Shown here piece after piece: positions 49,553 to 57,864 of a stretch of 64,000 nt of DNA. The stretch is from JBBQWZ01 sp038210135 (GTDB taxonomy: Bacteria > Acidobacteriota > Terriglobia > Bryobacterales > Bryobacteraceae). A model generated the notes under the pieces. The model was not told the origin of the DNA, searched no databases, and saw nothing but the letters and a program-made list of their open reading frames with translations. Positions within the stretch are counted from its first letter, which is position 1; each line of letters begins with the position of its first letter. The stretch spans positions 1-64,000 of the forward strand of contig JBBQWZ010000013.1 of the NCBI GenBank assembly GCA_038210135.1, given 5' to 3'. The translations under genes and the position numbers were made by a program.

Positions 49553-51364
49553 ATGGATCCCAGGTACATCCGAAATTTCTCCATCATCGCGCACATCGAC
49601 CATGGCAAATCGACGCTAGCCGATCGCTTGCTCGAGGTCACCGGCGCGCTTTCCCAACGCGAGATGATGGCGCAGGTCCTCGACTCTATGGACCTCGAAC
49701 GCGAGCGTGGCATCACCATCAAGGCCCATGCCGTCCGTCTCGAGTACAAGGCGAAAGACGGCGTCACGTATCAGCTCAACCTGATCGACACGCCCGGCCA
49801 CGTCGATTTCACCTACGAAGTCTCGCGCAGCCTGCAGGCCTGCGAAGGCGCGCTGCTGGTTGTCGATGCCTCGCAAGGCGTCGAAGCGCAAACCCTCGCA
49901 AACACCTACCTCGCCCTCCAGCACAATCTCGAAATAATCCCGGTCATCAATAAAATCGATCTACCCTCCGCCGAGCCCGAACGCATCCGCGAGCAGATCG
50001 AACAGCTCGTCGGACTCGACGCCAGCGAGGCGGTCCTTTGCAGCGCCAAGAACGGAATCGGGATCGAAGACGTGCTCGAGGCCGTCGTCAAACTGGTGCC
50101 GCCGCCGGCCGGCGACCCGGACGCTCCCTTGCGCGCGCTCATCTTCGACAGCTGGTTCGATCCCTATCGCGGCGTCGTCATTCTGATGCGCATCATCGAC
50201 GGACGCATCAAGCTGGGTCAGAAAATTCGCCTCTTTTCCAACGAAAAGACTTACGAAGTGGAAGGCCTGGGCTACCAATCGCCAAAGCCTGTCAACTGCG
50301 ACGAGCTTTCCGCAGGCGAAGCTGGATTCCTCTTTGCCAACATTAAAACCATCGCCGACGCGCAGATCGGTGACACTATCTTCGGCCTCGACAACCCCAA
50401 CGTCGAGCCTCTACCCGGCTTTCAACCGGCGAAGCCGATGGTCTTCGCGGGCTTGTATCCGATCGAAAGCCATGAGCATGGTTTGCTTCGCGACGCGCTC
50501 GAAAAACTTCGCCTCAACGACAGCGCGTTTAATTTCGAGCCGGAAAACTCCGTCGCCCTCGGCTTCGGATTCCGCTGCGGCTTCCTCGGTCTCCTGCATC
50601 TCGAGATCGTCCAGGAACGCCTCGAGCGCGAATTCAACATCGACCTGATCACCACCGCGCCGGGCGTGCGCTACCTGATCACCAAAACCGACGGAGCGGT
50701 TATCGAAGTCGAGAGTCCCGCGAAATTTCCCGATCCCACCGGCATCGCGAACATTCAGGAACCCATCATCGACGCCACCGTCATCACGCGCGAAGAATAT
50801 ATCGGCGAGATTTTAAAGCTGCTCGATGAAAAGCGCGGCGTACAAAAGAAGTTCGAGTACATCGGCGGAGGGCGCGTGCTCCTGCTGTATGAGATGCCGC
50901 TCAACGAAGTCGTTCTCGACTTCTACGACCGCCTGAAATCGGCCTCGCGCGGCTATGCTTCGCTCGATTATCAGCTCTCCGGCTATCGCATCTCGCCTAT
51001 GGTGAAGCTCGACGTCCTGGTCGCCGCCGAACCCGTGGACGCGCTCTCGATGATCGTCCACCGCGATTTCGCGTACGATCGCGGCAAGGATCTCATCTCG
51101 CGTCTCCGCAAACTGATTCCGCGTCAGATGTTCGAAGTGGCCCTACAAGCCGCGATCGGAAACAAAGTCATCGCCCGCGAAACCATCTCCGCCATCCGCA
51201 AGAACGTCATCGCCAAGTGCTACGGCGGTGACATCTCGCGCAAACGCAAGCTGCTCGAAAAGCAAAAAGAAGGCAAAAAGCGTATGAAGCGCGTCGGCCG
51301 CGTCGAGATTCCGCAGGAAGCCTTCCTGGCCGTCCTCAAAGTCGGCCAGTCTAGCGAAGACTAG
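49553..51364 (+). CDS. lepA: Translation elongation factor 4 (LepA)
   Basis: A 603-residue LepA/EF4 GTPase. The G motifs are IAHIDHGKST (G1), ERERGITI (G2), DTPGHVDFT (G3), and NKID (G4). The protein then has domain II (GYQSPKPVNCDELSAGE), the EF-G-like domains and the LepA-specific C-terminal domain (AKCYGGDISRKRKLLEKQKEGKKRMK, shown in parts). It promotes ribosome back-translocation or subunit assembly under stress. The start at 49553 (MDPRYIRNF) is the family start; an in-frame upstream codon at 49517 is not. It is divergent from ribH. Confidence 0.97.
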   Translation: MDPRYIRNFSIIAHIDHGKSTLADRLLEVTGALSQREMMAQVLDSMDLERERGITIKAHAVRLEYKAKDGVTYQLNLIDTPGHVDFTYEVSRSLQACEGALLVVDASQGVEAQTLANTYLALQHNLEIIPVINKIDLPSAEPERIREQIEQLVGLDASEAVLCSAKNGIGIEDVLEAVVKLVPPPAGDPDAPLRALIFDSWFDPYRGVVILMRIIDGRIKLGQKIRLFSNEKTYEVEGLGYQSPKPVNCDELSAGEAGFLFANIKTIADAQIGDTIFGLDNPNVEPLPGFQPAKPMVFAGLYPIESHEHGLLRDALEKLRLNDSAFNFEPENSVALGFGFRCGFLGLLHLEIVQERLEREFNIDLITTAPGVRYLITKTDGAVIEVESPAKFPDPTGIANIQEPIIDATVITREEYIGEILKLLDEKRGVQKKFEYIGGGRVLLLYEMPLNEVVLDFYDRLKSASRGYASLDYQLSGYRISPMVKLDVLVAAEPVDALSMIVHRDFAYDRGKDLISRLRKLIPRQMFEVALQAAIGNKVIARETISAIRKNVIAKCYGGDISRKRKLLEKQKEGKKRMKRVGRVEIPQEAFLAVLKVGQSSED

Positions 51365-51386
51365 ATTTCACGTCCAAATCAAGCGC

Positions 51387-51416
51387 GGATTGAACCCCAA
51401 CCGTCAGGGAGGGGGC
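51387..51416 (+). repeat. Dispersed palindromic repeat, copy B
   Basis: Copy B of the dispersed family, in the gap after lepA. It keeps GGATTGAACCCC and CAGGGAGGGGG, with CGTC in place of CGTA in the middle. Confidence 0.7.
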
Positions 51417-51517
51417 GCATCAGCGATCCTACTTCTCGCTCGACGCCGGAACCAAGCCCTTAATGCGCATGTACGTGGTCATGTTGCCGTAGTGCTCCAT
51501 CGTGTACGAGTCATAAT

Positions 51518-51937
51518 TCAAGCCCCGGTTTCGCCAGACGCGTGCAAAATCACGTGCCGGACTTGCGGCTCCCGGCGATGCTCAAAAACGTACAATCCCT
51601 GCCACGTCCCCAGCATCATGCGCGAATTCTGAAGCGGAATCGAAAGCTGCGATTGCGTCAGCGCCGCGCGAATGTGCGCCGGCATGTCGTCCGGACCTTC
51701 CAGCGTATGCCGGTACCGCGGATCCCGCTCCGGCGCGATCCTCTCGAAGTAATCCGCAAGATCCGCCGTCACATCCGGATCGTAATTTTCCTGAATCAAC
51801 AACGACGCGGACGTGTGCTGCAAGAAAATTGTCAATAGTCCGATACGCAAATCGGAACCAGCTACCCACTTCGCCGCTGCGTCCGTAAACGGATACAAAC
51901 CCTTGCCGCGAGTGCGAACATCCAGCCCGTGCTGCAG
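51518..51937 (-). CDS. yjbQ: YjbQ/UPF0047 family protein
   Basis: A UPF0047 protein of about 139 residues. The conserved blocks are LYPFTDAAAKWV at the N-terminus, FLQHTSASLLIQENYDPDV, HTLEGPDDMPAHIRAALTQSQL and GTWQGLYVFEHR, near-invariant in the family, which is sometimes annotated as thiamine phosphate synthase-like. The N-terminus of the family (LQHGLDVRTRGKG) is encoded upstream of 51898 but has no ATG, GTG or TTG; the only candidate start before the in-frame glmS stop (51953-51955) is CTG at 51937. A later TTG (51898) would lose 13 conserved residues. It follows glmS directly and is probably translated with it. Confidence 0.88.
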   Translation of the reverse strand: MQHGLDVRTRGKGLYPFTDAAAKWVAGSDLRIGLLTIFLQHTSASLLIQENYDPDVTADLADYFERIAPERDPRYRHTLEGPDDMPAHIRAALTQSQLSIPLQNSRMMLGTWQGLYVFEHRREPQVRHVILHASGETGA

Positions 51938-51952
51938 GTGTTTCGACGTACG

Positions 51953-53803
51953 CTATTCCACCGTGACGCTCTTCGCGAGATTGCGCGGCTGATCCACGTC
52001 GCAGCCCCGCCGGACCGCGATGTGATACGCCAGCAGCTGTAGGGGAACCACTTCGAGGATCGGAAGCAGAATATCTTTCGTCGTCGGAATTTGAATGACG
52101 TGGCTCGCCGATCGCGCCGCCTCTTCGTCGCCCTCGTTAACGATCGCGACCACGATCCCTTCGCGCGCGCGCACTTCCTGAATATTCGATAGCGTCTTCT
52201 CGTACAGCAGCCGGCTCGCCGGGTCGTCCGGATCGTGCGCCGCCAGCACCACCACCGGAAGATTCTCGTCGATCAGCGCGTTCGGCCCGTGCTTCATTTC
52301 ACCCGCCGGATAGCCTTCCGCGTGGATGTAGGAAATCTCCTTCAGCTTCAACGCCCCTTCGAGCGCCATCGGAAAATGAATTCCTCGCCCCAGGTACAGG
52401 AAATCTTTCGCCCGAAAGAGCGCCCTTGTCAGATCCTCATACATCGCGTCGCCGCGCAGAATCGTTTCGAGTTTTGCCGGAAGCTGCAATAACTCCGCCG
52501 CCAGTGCCGCCAAAGTTTCCGCGCTCATCCGACCGCGCGTTTGACCCAGATACATCGCCAGAATAAACAGCGCCGTCAGTTGCGCTGTAAACGCTTTCGT
52601 CGACGCGACCCCGATCTCCGGGCCCGCATGCGTGATCAGCGTCCCGGCCGCCTCGCGCGTGATCATCGATCCGACGACGTTGCAAATCGCCAGCGTCTTC
52701 GAGCCCTTCTGCTTGGCTTCCCGCTGCGCCGCCAGCGTATCCGCCGTCTCGCCCGATTGCGAAATCACCACCGTCAGCGTCTCGCGCCCGACAATCGGAT
52801 CCCGGTAGCGGAACTCGCTTCCATAATCCACTTCCACCGGAATGCGCGCCAGCTTCTCGATCATGAATTTGCCCGCCAGCGCCGCATGCCAACTCGTTCC
52901 GCAAGCGATGATTCGCACGCTCGTGAAGCCCTGCCAGTCGCGGGCGCTGATATCCATCTCGTCGAGGAACACGCGGCCCGATTCCTGACCCACGCGGCCC
53001 AGTATCGTATCCCGCACCGCGCGCGGCTGCTCAAAGATTTCCTTGAGCATGAAATGCTTGTAGCCGCCCTTTTCCGCCATGATCGGATCCCACAGAATGT
53101 GCGTCACGTTTCGCTTTACCGGCTTGCCGAAGAAATCCGTAAGATGGACGCCTTCACGCGTCAGCACCGCCATGTCGCCGTCCGCGAGGAAGAACATGTT
53201 GCGCGTATGGCTCAAAATCGCCGGGACATCCGACGCTACAAAATATTCGTTCTCGCCCAGACCAATCACCACCGGCGGACCCGACCGGGCCGCGACAATC
53301 TTGTTCGGATCGTTGCGCGAGATCACCGAAATCGCAAACACTCCGGTCAACTGCCGCACCGTCTCGCGCACCGCTTCTTCCAGATTGCCCGTGAAATATT
53401 TCTCGACCAGATGCGCGATCACTTCCGTATCCGTCTCCGTGACGAACACGTGCCCTTCCGCCTGCAATTGATGCTTTAACTGCGAATAATTCTCGACGAT
53501 TCCGTTGTGCACGACGACGATTTCGCCCTTGCAATCCCGATGCGGATGCGCGTTCTCTTCGGTCGGACGCCCGTGCGTCGCCCACCGCGTATGGCCGATT
53601 CCGTAAGCGCCGTCCACTGGGTTGCCGCGCAGAACTTCTTCGAGATTCCGCAGTTTCCCCGACGCGCGCCTTACCGCCAGTTCCCCGTCCTCAAGCACGG
53701 CAATACCAGCCGAATCGTAGCCCCGGTACTCGAGACGCCGCAGGCCGTCAATGATAATCGGAACCGCTTTCCGATCTCCGATATAACCGACAATGCCGCA
53801 CAT
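51953..53803 (-). CDS. glmS: Glutamine-fructose-6-phosphate aminotransferase
   Basis: A 616-residue GlmS. It begins with the catalytic cysteine (MCGIVGYIGDRKAV) and has the Ntn glutaminase domain (GIGHTRWATHGRPTEENAHPH) followed by two SIS sugar-isomerase domains (FTSVRIIACGTSWHAALAGKF, IPVEVDYGSEFRYRDP, QSGETADTLAA and the C-terminal LAKSVTVE tail). It makes glucosamine-6-phosphate for peptidoglycan and LPS. No glmS ribozyme is present, as expected outside Gram-positives. It follows purS by 28 bases. Its stop codon is in frame with YjbQ. Confidence 0.97.
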   Translation of the reverse strand: MCGIVGYIGDRKAVPIIIDGLRRLEYRGYDSAGIAVLEDGELAVRRASGKLRNLEEVLRGNPVDGAYGIGHTRWATHGRPTEENAHPHRDCKGEIVVVHNGIVENYSQLKHQLQAEGHVFVTETDTEVIAHLVEKYFTGNLEEAVRETVRQLTGVFAISVISRNDPNKIVAARSGPPVVIGLGENEYFVASDVPAILSHTRNMFFLADGDMAVLTREGVHLTDFFGKPVKRNVTHILWDPIMAEKGGYKHFMLKEIFEQPRAVRDTILGRVGQESGRVFLDEMDISARDWQGFTSVRIIACGTSWHAALAGKFMIEKLARIPVEVDYGSEFRYRDPIVGRETLTVVISQSGETADTLAAQREAKQKGSKTLAICNVVGSMITREAAGTLITHAGPEIGVASTKAFTAQLTALFILAMYLGQTRGRMSAETLAALAAELLQLPAKLETILRGDAMYEDLTRALFRAKDFLYLGRGIHFPMALEGALKLKEISYIHAEGYPAGEMKHGPNALIDENLPVVVLAAHDPDDPASRLLYEKTLSNIQEVRAREGIVVAIVNEGDEEAARSASHVIQIPTTKDILLPILEVVPLQLLAYHIAVRRGCDVDQPRNLAKSVTVE

Positions 53804-53831
53804 AGTAGGCCGCGCTTTCTCTGTCCCGCGC

Positions 53832-54077
53832 TTAGGCGTCCAGAAATTCCAGTTTGTAGTCTTCGATTACGGGATTCGACAATAGATCCCGCGAGATCGC
53901 ATCGAGCTCCGTCTGCGCGGCCTGCCGGTCGGAGCCGGCAAAGTCGATCTCGAAAAATTTCCCCTGCCGCACGCCCGTAATGGCCGAATGCCCCAGTCCA
54001 TTCAGAGCGGCGCGGATGGTCTGACCTTGCGGATCGAGAACCGTGGTTTTGAAGGTGACGTAAACGCGGGCTTTCAT
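53832..54077 (-). CDS. purS: Phosphoribosylformylglycinamidine synthase subunit PurS
   Basis: An 81-residue PurS: MKARVYVTFKTTVLDPQGQTI, the ALNGLGHSAITGVRQGKFFEID block and the VIEDYKLEFL tail match the small subunit that helps PurL and PurQ make formylglycinamidine ribonucleotide. PurL and PurQ are not in the window. Upstream lies a gap of about 300 bases with two repeat copies, then the MBL gene. It shares its strand with glmS and yjbQ. The start is the ATG at 54077. Confidence 0.93.
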   Translation of the reverse strand: MKARVYVTFKTTVLDPQGQTIRAALNGLGHSAITGVRQGKFFEIDFAGSDRQAAQTELDAISRDLLSNPVIEDYKLEFLDA

Positions 54078-54154
54078 GAACTTCTATTGTAGAGCGCAAG
54101 CTCTATCCAGGCACGCTGACGCAGGTCTCGCTCACTACCTCGCCCGCGCCGCGC

Positions 54155-54187
54155 GGATTGAACCCGGAGCGTGAGCGACGAGACTTC
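54155..54187 (+). repeat. Dispersed palindromic repeat, copy C
   Basis: Copy C, in the GGAGCGTGAGCGACG subtype, opposite in orientation to copy D 80 bases further on. It starts GGATTGAACCC. Confidence 0.75.
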
Positions 54188-54267
54188 CGGTCCTCATCGC
54201 CACGCCAACGAGCGCGGGGATTCCGCTCGATCCCACACGCGATCGTCAGGGTCAGTGTGAAAATTGC

Positions 54268-54296
54268 AGGTCCCGTCGCCTACACTCCGAGTTCAA
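54268..54296 (-). repeat. Dispersed palindromic repeat, copy D
   Basis: Copy D in reverse orientation, ending GAGTTCAA on the plus strand and starting AGGTCCCGTCGCC. It pairs with copy C as an inverted repeat that could fold into a long hairpin. Confidence 0.75.
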
Positions 54297-54384
54297 ACCA
54301 GGTGGGGGATTTAGGGAGCGAGACAGGCCACCCGCGATACGCTACCCTAAGGTTTCGTTCGAACGACGTGTTGGAGCTATTCGT

Positions 54385-55173
54385 ATCGTAAAAATCTGCT
54401 CACTCGCCAGCGGCAGCTCCGGCAACGCGACCTGGATTGCCACCGATCGCGTTCGCATCCTCATCGACGCCGGCCTCAGCAGGCGCGAGACCCTCGAACG
54501 CCTCAAGCGCGCCGGCGAACCCACTGACCGCATCGACGCCATCCTGATCACTCACGAACACAACGATCACGTCGCCGGAATCCTACCTCTTGCCCGCGGT
54601 TCCTATCAGGAAAAGAAAGCCGATGTGCCCGTCTACATGACGCCCATCACGGCCCGCTGTATCGACTGGACCGACTACACGCCCAAGCTCGAACACTTTT
54701 CCGCCGGAACCTCTTTCGTCATCGGCGACGTCGAAGTCTCCAGCTTCACCATTCCCCACGACGCGCTCGATCCCGTTGGCTTCACCCTCAAAACCCAGGG
54801 CATTAAAATCGGCGTCGTCACCGATCTCGGCTACATTCCCGAATCCATCAAGGTCCACCTGCGCAACTGCGACGTTCTGCTGCTCGAATCCAATCACGAT
54901 CTCGAAATGCTCAAAGTCGGACCGTACCCATGGTCCGTCAAGCAGCGCGTGATGGGACGCAACGGCCACCTGTCGAACGATGTCGCTTGCGATTTCATTC
55001 AGAACGACCTGAACACCACCACCTCGACACTGATACTCGGGCATCTCAGCGAACACAATAATCATCCGGCGATCGTGCGCCTCGTCGCCGACCAGGCCCT
55101 CGCCGGCAGGGCTTTGTTCACCCGGTTGGTCATTGCAGAAGCCAGCCAGCCGACCGAAGTATTCTGCTATTAA
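54385..55173 (+). CDS. MBL-fold hydrolase, YycJ/WalJ-like
   Basis: A metallo-beta-lactamase-fold protein of about 262 residues: KICSLASGSSGNATWIATD and GLSRRETLERL at the start, the metal motif ITHEHNDHVAGI, the second-shell FTIPHDALDPVGF and LLESNHDLEML, and LGHLSEHNNHP. This is the YycJ/WalJ subfamily, several members being 5'-3' exonuclease-like or cell-envelope-linked. No ATG, GTG or TTG stands at the expected N-terminus. GGAG (54373-54376) lies eight bases before an in-frame ATC at 54385, the likely start; the first canonical start codon is 240 bases downstream and would lose the metal motif. Confidence 0.85.
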   Translation: MVKICSLASGSSGNATWIATDRVRILIDAGLSRRETLERLKRAGEPTDRIDAILITHEHNDHVAGILPLARGSYQEKKADVPVYMTPITARCIDWTDYTPKLEHFSAGTSFVIGDVEVSSFTIPHDALDPVGFTLKTQGIKIGVVTDLGYIPESIKVHLRNCDVLLLESNHDLEMLKVGPYPWSVKQRVMGRNGHLSNDVACDFIQNDLNTTTSTLILGHLSEHNNHPAIVRLVADQALAGRALFTRLVIAEASQPTEVFCY

Positions 55174-55203
55174 TGCGTAGCTGGGCCTTTCTGCAGGGCT
55201 CCT

Positions 55204-55235
55204 CGGATTGAACCCCTAACGTAAGTGAGGGGACC
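55204..55235 (+). repeat. Dispersed palindromic repeat, copy E
   Basis: Copy E, starting GGATTGAACCCC and ending GTGAGGGGACCC, between the MBL gene and purB. It is one of the three best-conserved copies of the first subtype. Confidence 0.75.
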
Positions 55236-55266
55236 CAGAATTAGCAAAGCACCGCGTCCCTAAAAG

Positions 55267-56604
55267 ATGGCGGACCGAAAGCGAACAACCATGATTGCCC
55301 GATACACCCGGCCGGAAATGGCAAACGTCTGGAGCGACGAAAACAAATTCCGCCAGTGGCGCGAAGTCGAGCTCGCCGCTTCGGACTCGCTCGCTGAACT
55401 CGGCGTCGTACCCGCCGACGCGGCCGCCAAACTCCGCCGCTTCTCCGGCTTCAAAGTCGCCCGCATCTTCGAAATCGAACGCGACGTCAAACACGACGTC
55501 ATCGCTTTCACCACCGCCATCGCCGAAAACATGGCCGCCGCCGGACACGCCGAAGCCTCCCGCTGGCTGCATTACGGCCTGACCTCGAACGACGTCGTCG
55601 ATACCGCCCAGGCCCTGCAAATCGTCCAGGCCTCCTCCATCCTCATCGGCGGCCTCCGCAAACTCGAGGAAGCCCTCCGCGTCCGCGCCTTCGAATTCAA
55701 AGACACGGTCCAGATCGGCCGCACCCACGGCGTCCACGCGGAACCCATCACCTTCGGCCTCAAGCTGGCCCTTTGGTTCGACGAAGTCCGCCGCGACGAA
55801 GTCCGTTTTCGCGCCTCCGCCGACGAAATGCGAGTCGGCAAAATATCCGGCGCCGTAGGAACCTTCGGTCACATCGGGCCCGAAGCCGAAGAACGGATTT
55901 GCGATCGCCTCGGACTCAGGCCCGCCGCCATCGCCTCGCAAGTCATCTCCCGCGATCGTCACGCCATGTACGTCGCGAACCTCGCCGTCATCGCCGCCAC
56001 CTGCGAGAAAATCGCGCTCGAAGTCCGCCACCTCCAGCGCACCGAAGTCCGCGAAGCCGAAGAGCCTTTCGGAGAGAGCCAGAAAGGCTCCTCCGCCATG
56101 CCCCACAAGCGCAACCCGGTCACCTCGGAACAGATCTGCGGACTCGCCCGCATCGTCCGCTCGAACGCCCAAGCCGCCATGGAAAACATCGCGCTGTGGC
56201 ACGAACGCGACATCTCACACTCCTCCGTCGAGCGCGTCATCCTCGCCGACTCGACCACGCTGGTGGACTACCTTCTCGCCAAAACCCTCTGGCTCGTCGA
56301 AGGCATGCGCGTCTACCCCGAACGCATGCTCCGCAACCTGGAGATGACCCGCGGCCTGGTCTTCTCCGGCCAGGTTCTATTGGATTTAACAGCCGCCGGA
56401 ATGCTCCGTGAACAGGCTTACAAACTCGTGCAAGGCCATGCTATGCGCACCTGGGAATCCGAAGGCGACTTCCGGCTCGCCATTCTCAGTGATCCCGATG
56501 TCGCCAACTACCTGAAAACAGAACAAATTGAGCGCGCCTTCTCGGTCCCACGCCAACTCACCAACGTGGATGCGATTTTTGCGCGCGTCTTCGACGAGGA
56601 CTAG
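55267..56604 (+). CDS. purB: Adenylosuccinate lyase
   Basis: A 445-residue PurB of the fumarase/aspartase superfamily. It has the HYGLTSNDVVDTAQ block, GRTHGVHAEPITFG (catalytic His), the GTFGHIGPEAEERI segment and the signature GSSAMPHKRNPVTSEQICGL with the catalytic serine loop. It acts twice in purine synthesis, on SAICAR and on adenylosuccinate. The frame opens at 55267; an ATG at 55291 (MIARYTRPEM) matches the usual family start and may be the true one. It is the third purine gene in the window, after purA and purS, but the three are not in one operon. Confidence 0.96.
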   Translation: MADRKRTTMIARYTRPEMANVWSDENKFRQWREVELAASDSLAELGVVPADAAAKLRRFSGFKVARIFEIERDVKHDVIAFTTAIAENMAAAGHAEASRWLHYGLTSNDVVDTAQALQIVQASSILIGGLRKLEEALRVRAFEFKDTVQIGRTHGVHAEPITFGLKLALWFDEVRRDEVRFRASADEMRVGKISGAVGTFGHIGPEAEERICDRLGLRPAAIASQVISRDRHAMYVANLAVIAATCEKIALEVRHLQRTEVREAEEPFGESQKGSSAMPHKRNPVTSEQICGLARIVRSNAQAAMENIALWHERDISHSSVERVILADSTTLVDYLLAKTLWLVEGMRVYPERMLRNLEMTRGLVFSGQVLLDLTAAGMLREQAYKLVQGHAMRTWESEGDFRLAILSDPDVANYLKTEQIERAFSVPRQLTNVDAIFARVFDED

Positions 56605-56731
56605 TACACCTAAGGTCTCCAAGATGATTGATGACGTCCTATATGAAAAACAAAAGGTCTAAAAACCGCGTTTTCGGGTTAAACTATTTTCGCGAACGGT
56701 TCAGTTGCCGTTGCGCTGGTACAACACAAAA

Positions 56732-57148
56732 ATGGCACGACGCGGTTCCAAGTTGCTAGAGGTCGCCAGAGTTCTTCTGGTGGATAATAATCCAGCCTCG
56801 CGCCTGACCCTGAAGACCGTTCTCGAAGCTGGCGGCTACCATGTCGATTCCGCAGCCTCCGCCTCGGAAGCTGTTGGAAAGATGGACGATGGCGAATATG
56901 AGCTGGTCGTCAGCGATCTCCAAATGGAATCGCCCGAGGCCGGTTACAAAGTCCTGGCGCACGCCCGGATGATGGAATATAAGCCCGCCACTGCGATCCT
57001 CACCACGTATCAAAACGGCGAAACGGACGGCCTCCGCCCGGTACTCGTTAAGCCCGAAGACGTCCCAACCTTGATGGGCAAAGTCGCCGACCTCATCAGC
57101 CAGCGCGCCAGCCGCCGCATGCGCCGCGAACTTCGCATCGCCGGCTAA
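56732..57148 (+). CDS. Single-domain response regulator
   Basis: A 138-residue receiver-only protein: VARVLLVDNNPASRLTLKTVL with D18, phosphoacceptor D62 in VVSDLQM, the conserved Thr/Lys positions in LTTYQNGETDGLRPVLVKP (K107), then a basic tail RRMRRELRI. The second acidic residue of the usual pair is Asn19, so phosphotransfer may be weaker. The start is the ATG at 56732; an upstream in-frame TTG at 56705 is less likely. No kinase is adjacent. The 125 bases upstream are AT-rich for this genome and probably contain its promoter. Confidence 0.85.
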   Translation: MARRGSKLLEVARVLLVDNNPASRLTLKTVLEAGGYHVDSAASASEAVGKMDDGEYELVVSDLQMESPEAGYKVLAHARMMEYKPATAILTTYQNGETDGLRPVLVKPEDVPTLMGKVADLISQRASRRMRRELRIAG

Positions 57149-57150
57149 CC

Positions 57151-57777
57151 TTAAAACTCTCTTAGTACTGTCACTCCCGCCGTACCAGGCGCTTCTGGAT
57201 CGTTGTCGCCCGGCCCATTCGCCCCGCCTTCGCGGATCTTCGCACTCATCGAATCGATCTGGATCTCCGCCAGCGCCGTGATCTTCAAGTGGCCCTCCGG
57301 CGCCGTGCTGTAATCCCGTCCAGCCAACCGATCCGGCCAGTAGCGCCGGATCATGTTCTCGAGAATCTCGCTCTTTCGCGCCGGATCTTCCACCAGCCGG
57401 CCTCGCCCAAATACAACGACGCTCCGGTAGTTCATCGAATGATGCAGCGCCGTCTTCGCATATACCAAACCGTCGAGCAGCGTCACCGTCACGCAGATCG
57501 GAGCACCCGTGGCCACATGGTCCATCACTCGGCTTTTCACTCCACCGTGCAGGTACAAACGATCCGGCTCGCTCGCATCGAATTGATACGTAAGGGGAAT
57601 GACGAACGGCTGCGGAGCCTCGCCGGCCTCCCCCGCCACCGCGAATCCAACGTGCGCCACATAGCCTAAAGCCAGGAATTCGTGGGCCTGATCTGGCCTC
57701 GACCGCTCGGGATGCATCCGCAGCACCGACCGCGAATCGAGTGTCGTGGCATTCGACTTCGAAGAAGTGGATTTCAT
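57151..57777 (-). CDS. Pyridoxamine 5'-phosphate oxidase-family flavoprotein (NimA-like)
   Basis: A 208-residue split-barrel FMN-binding protein. ALGYVAHVGFAV, FVIPLTYQFD, LYLHGGVKSRVMDH and AKTALHHSMNYRSVVVFGRG follow the pattern of the NimA/pyridoxamine 5'-phosphate oxidase-like family, whose members reduce nitroimidazoles or other small substrates. Its gene diverges from a MocR/PdxR-type regulator with 87 bases between them, a very common pairing, and the inverted repeat in the gap probably controls it. The substrate is not known. The protein starts at 57777. Confidence 0.88.
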   Translation of the reverse strand: MKSTSSKSNATTLDSRSVLRMHPERSRPDQAHEFLALGYVAHVGFAVAGEAGEAPQPFVIPLTYQFDASEPDRLYLHGGVKSRVMDHVATGAPICVTVTLLDGLVYAKTALHHSMNYRSVVVFGRGRLVEDPARKSEILENMIRRYWPDRLAGRDYSTAPEGHLKITALAEIQIDSMSAKIREGGANGPGDNDPEAPGTAGVTVLREF

Positions 57778-57796
57778 TCCCTCCAGTCTGCGGTAG

Positions 57797-57846
57797 AAGT
57801 GGCACTAAGCATAGATCCGCTTCTGGCTCTGGAATGAGTGCCACTT
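57797..57846. promoter_or_regulatory. Inverted repeat operator between the NimA-like and MocR genes
   Basis: AAGTGGCACT (57797-57806) and AGTGCCACTT (57837-57846) are perfect reverse complements, 30 bases apart, so their centres are 40 bases, about four helical turns, apart. Each half is also near-palindromic. The position in the divergent gap suits a MocR dimer binding two turns of DNA. A TATAGAAT element follows at about 57851-57858, a possible -10 of the MocR gene. Confidence 0.65.
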
Positions 57847-57864
57847 TCTCTATAGAATGGGGCC

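Larger units (their letters stand above)
54078..54384. other. Intergenic interval with an inverted repeat pair
   Basis: This gap of about 307 bases between the divergent purS and MBL genes carries repeat copies C and D in opposite orientations. The remainder has no plausible gene. The purS promoter should lie in its left part and the MBL gene's ribosome site in its last 15 bases. Confidence 0.6.

Noticed and set aside
51518..54077. A glmS ribozyme ahead of glmS
   Set aside because: The gap between purS and glmS is only 28 bases, too short for the ribozyme.
55216..56202. A 328-residue minus-strand open frame across purB
   Set aside because: Gly/Asp-rich antisense of a confident PurB gene.
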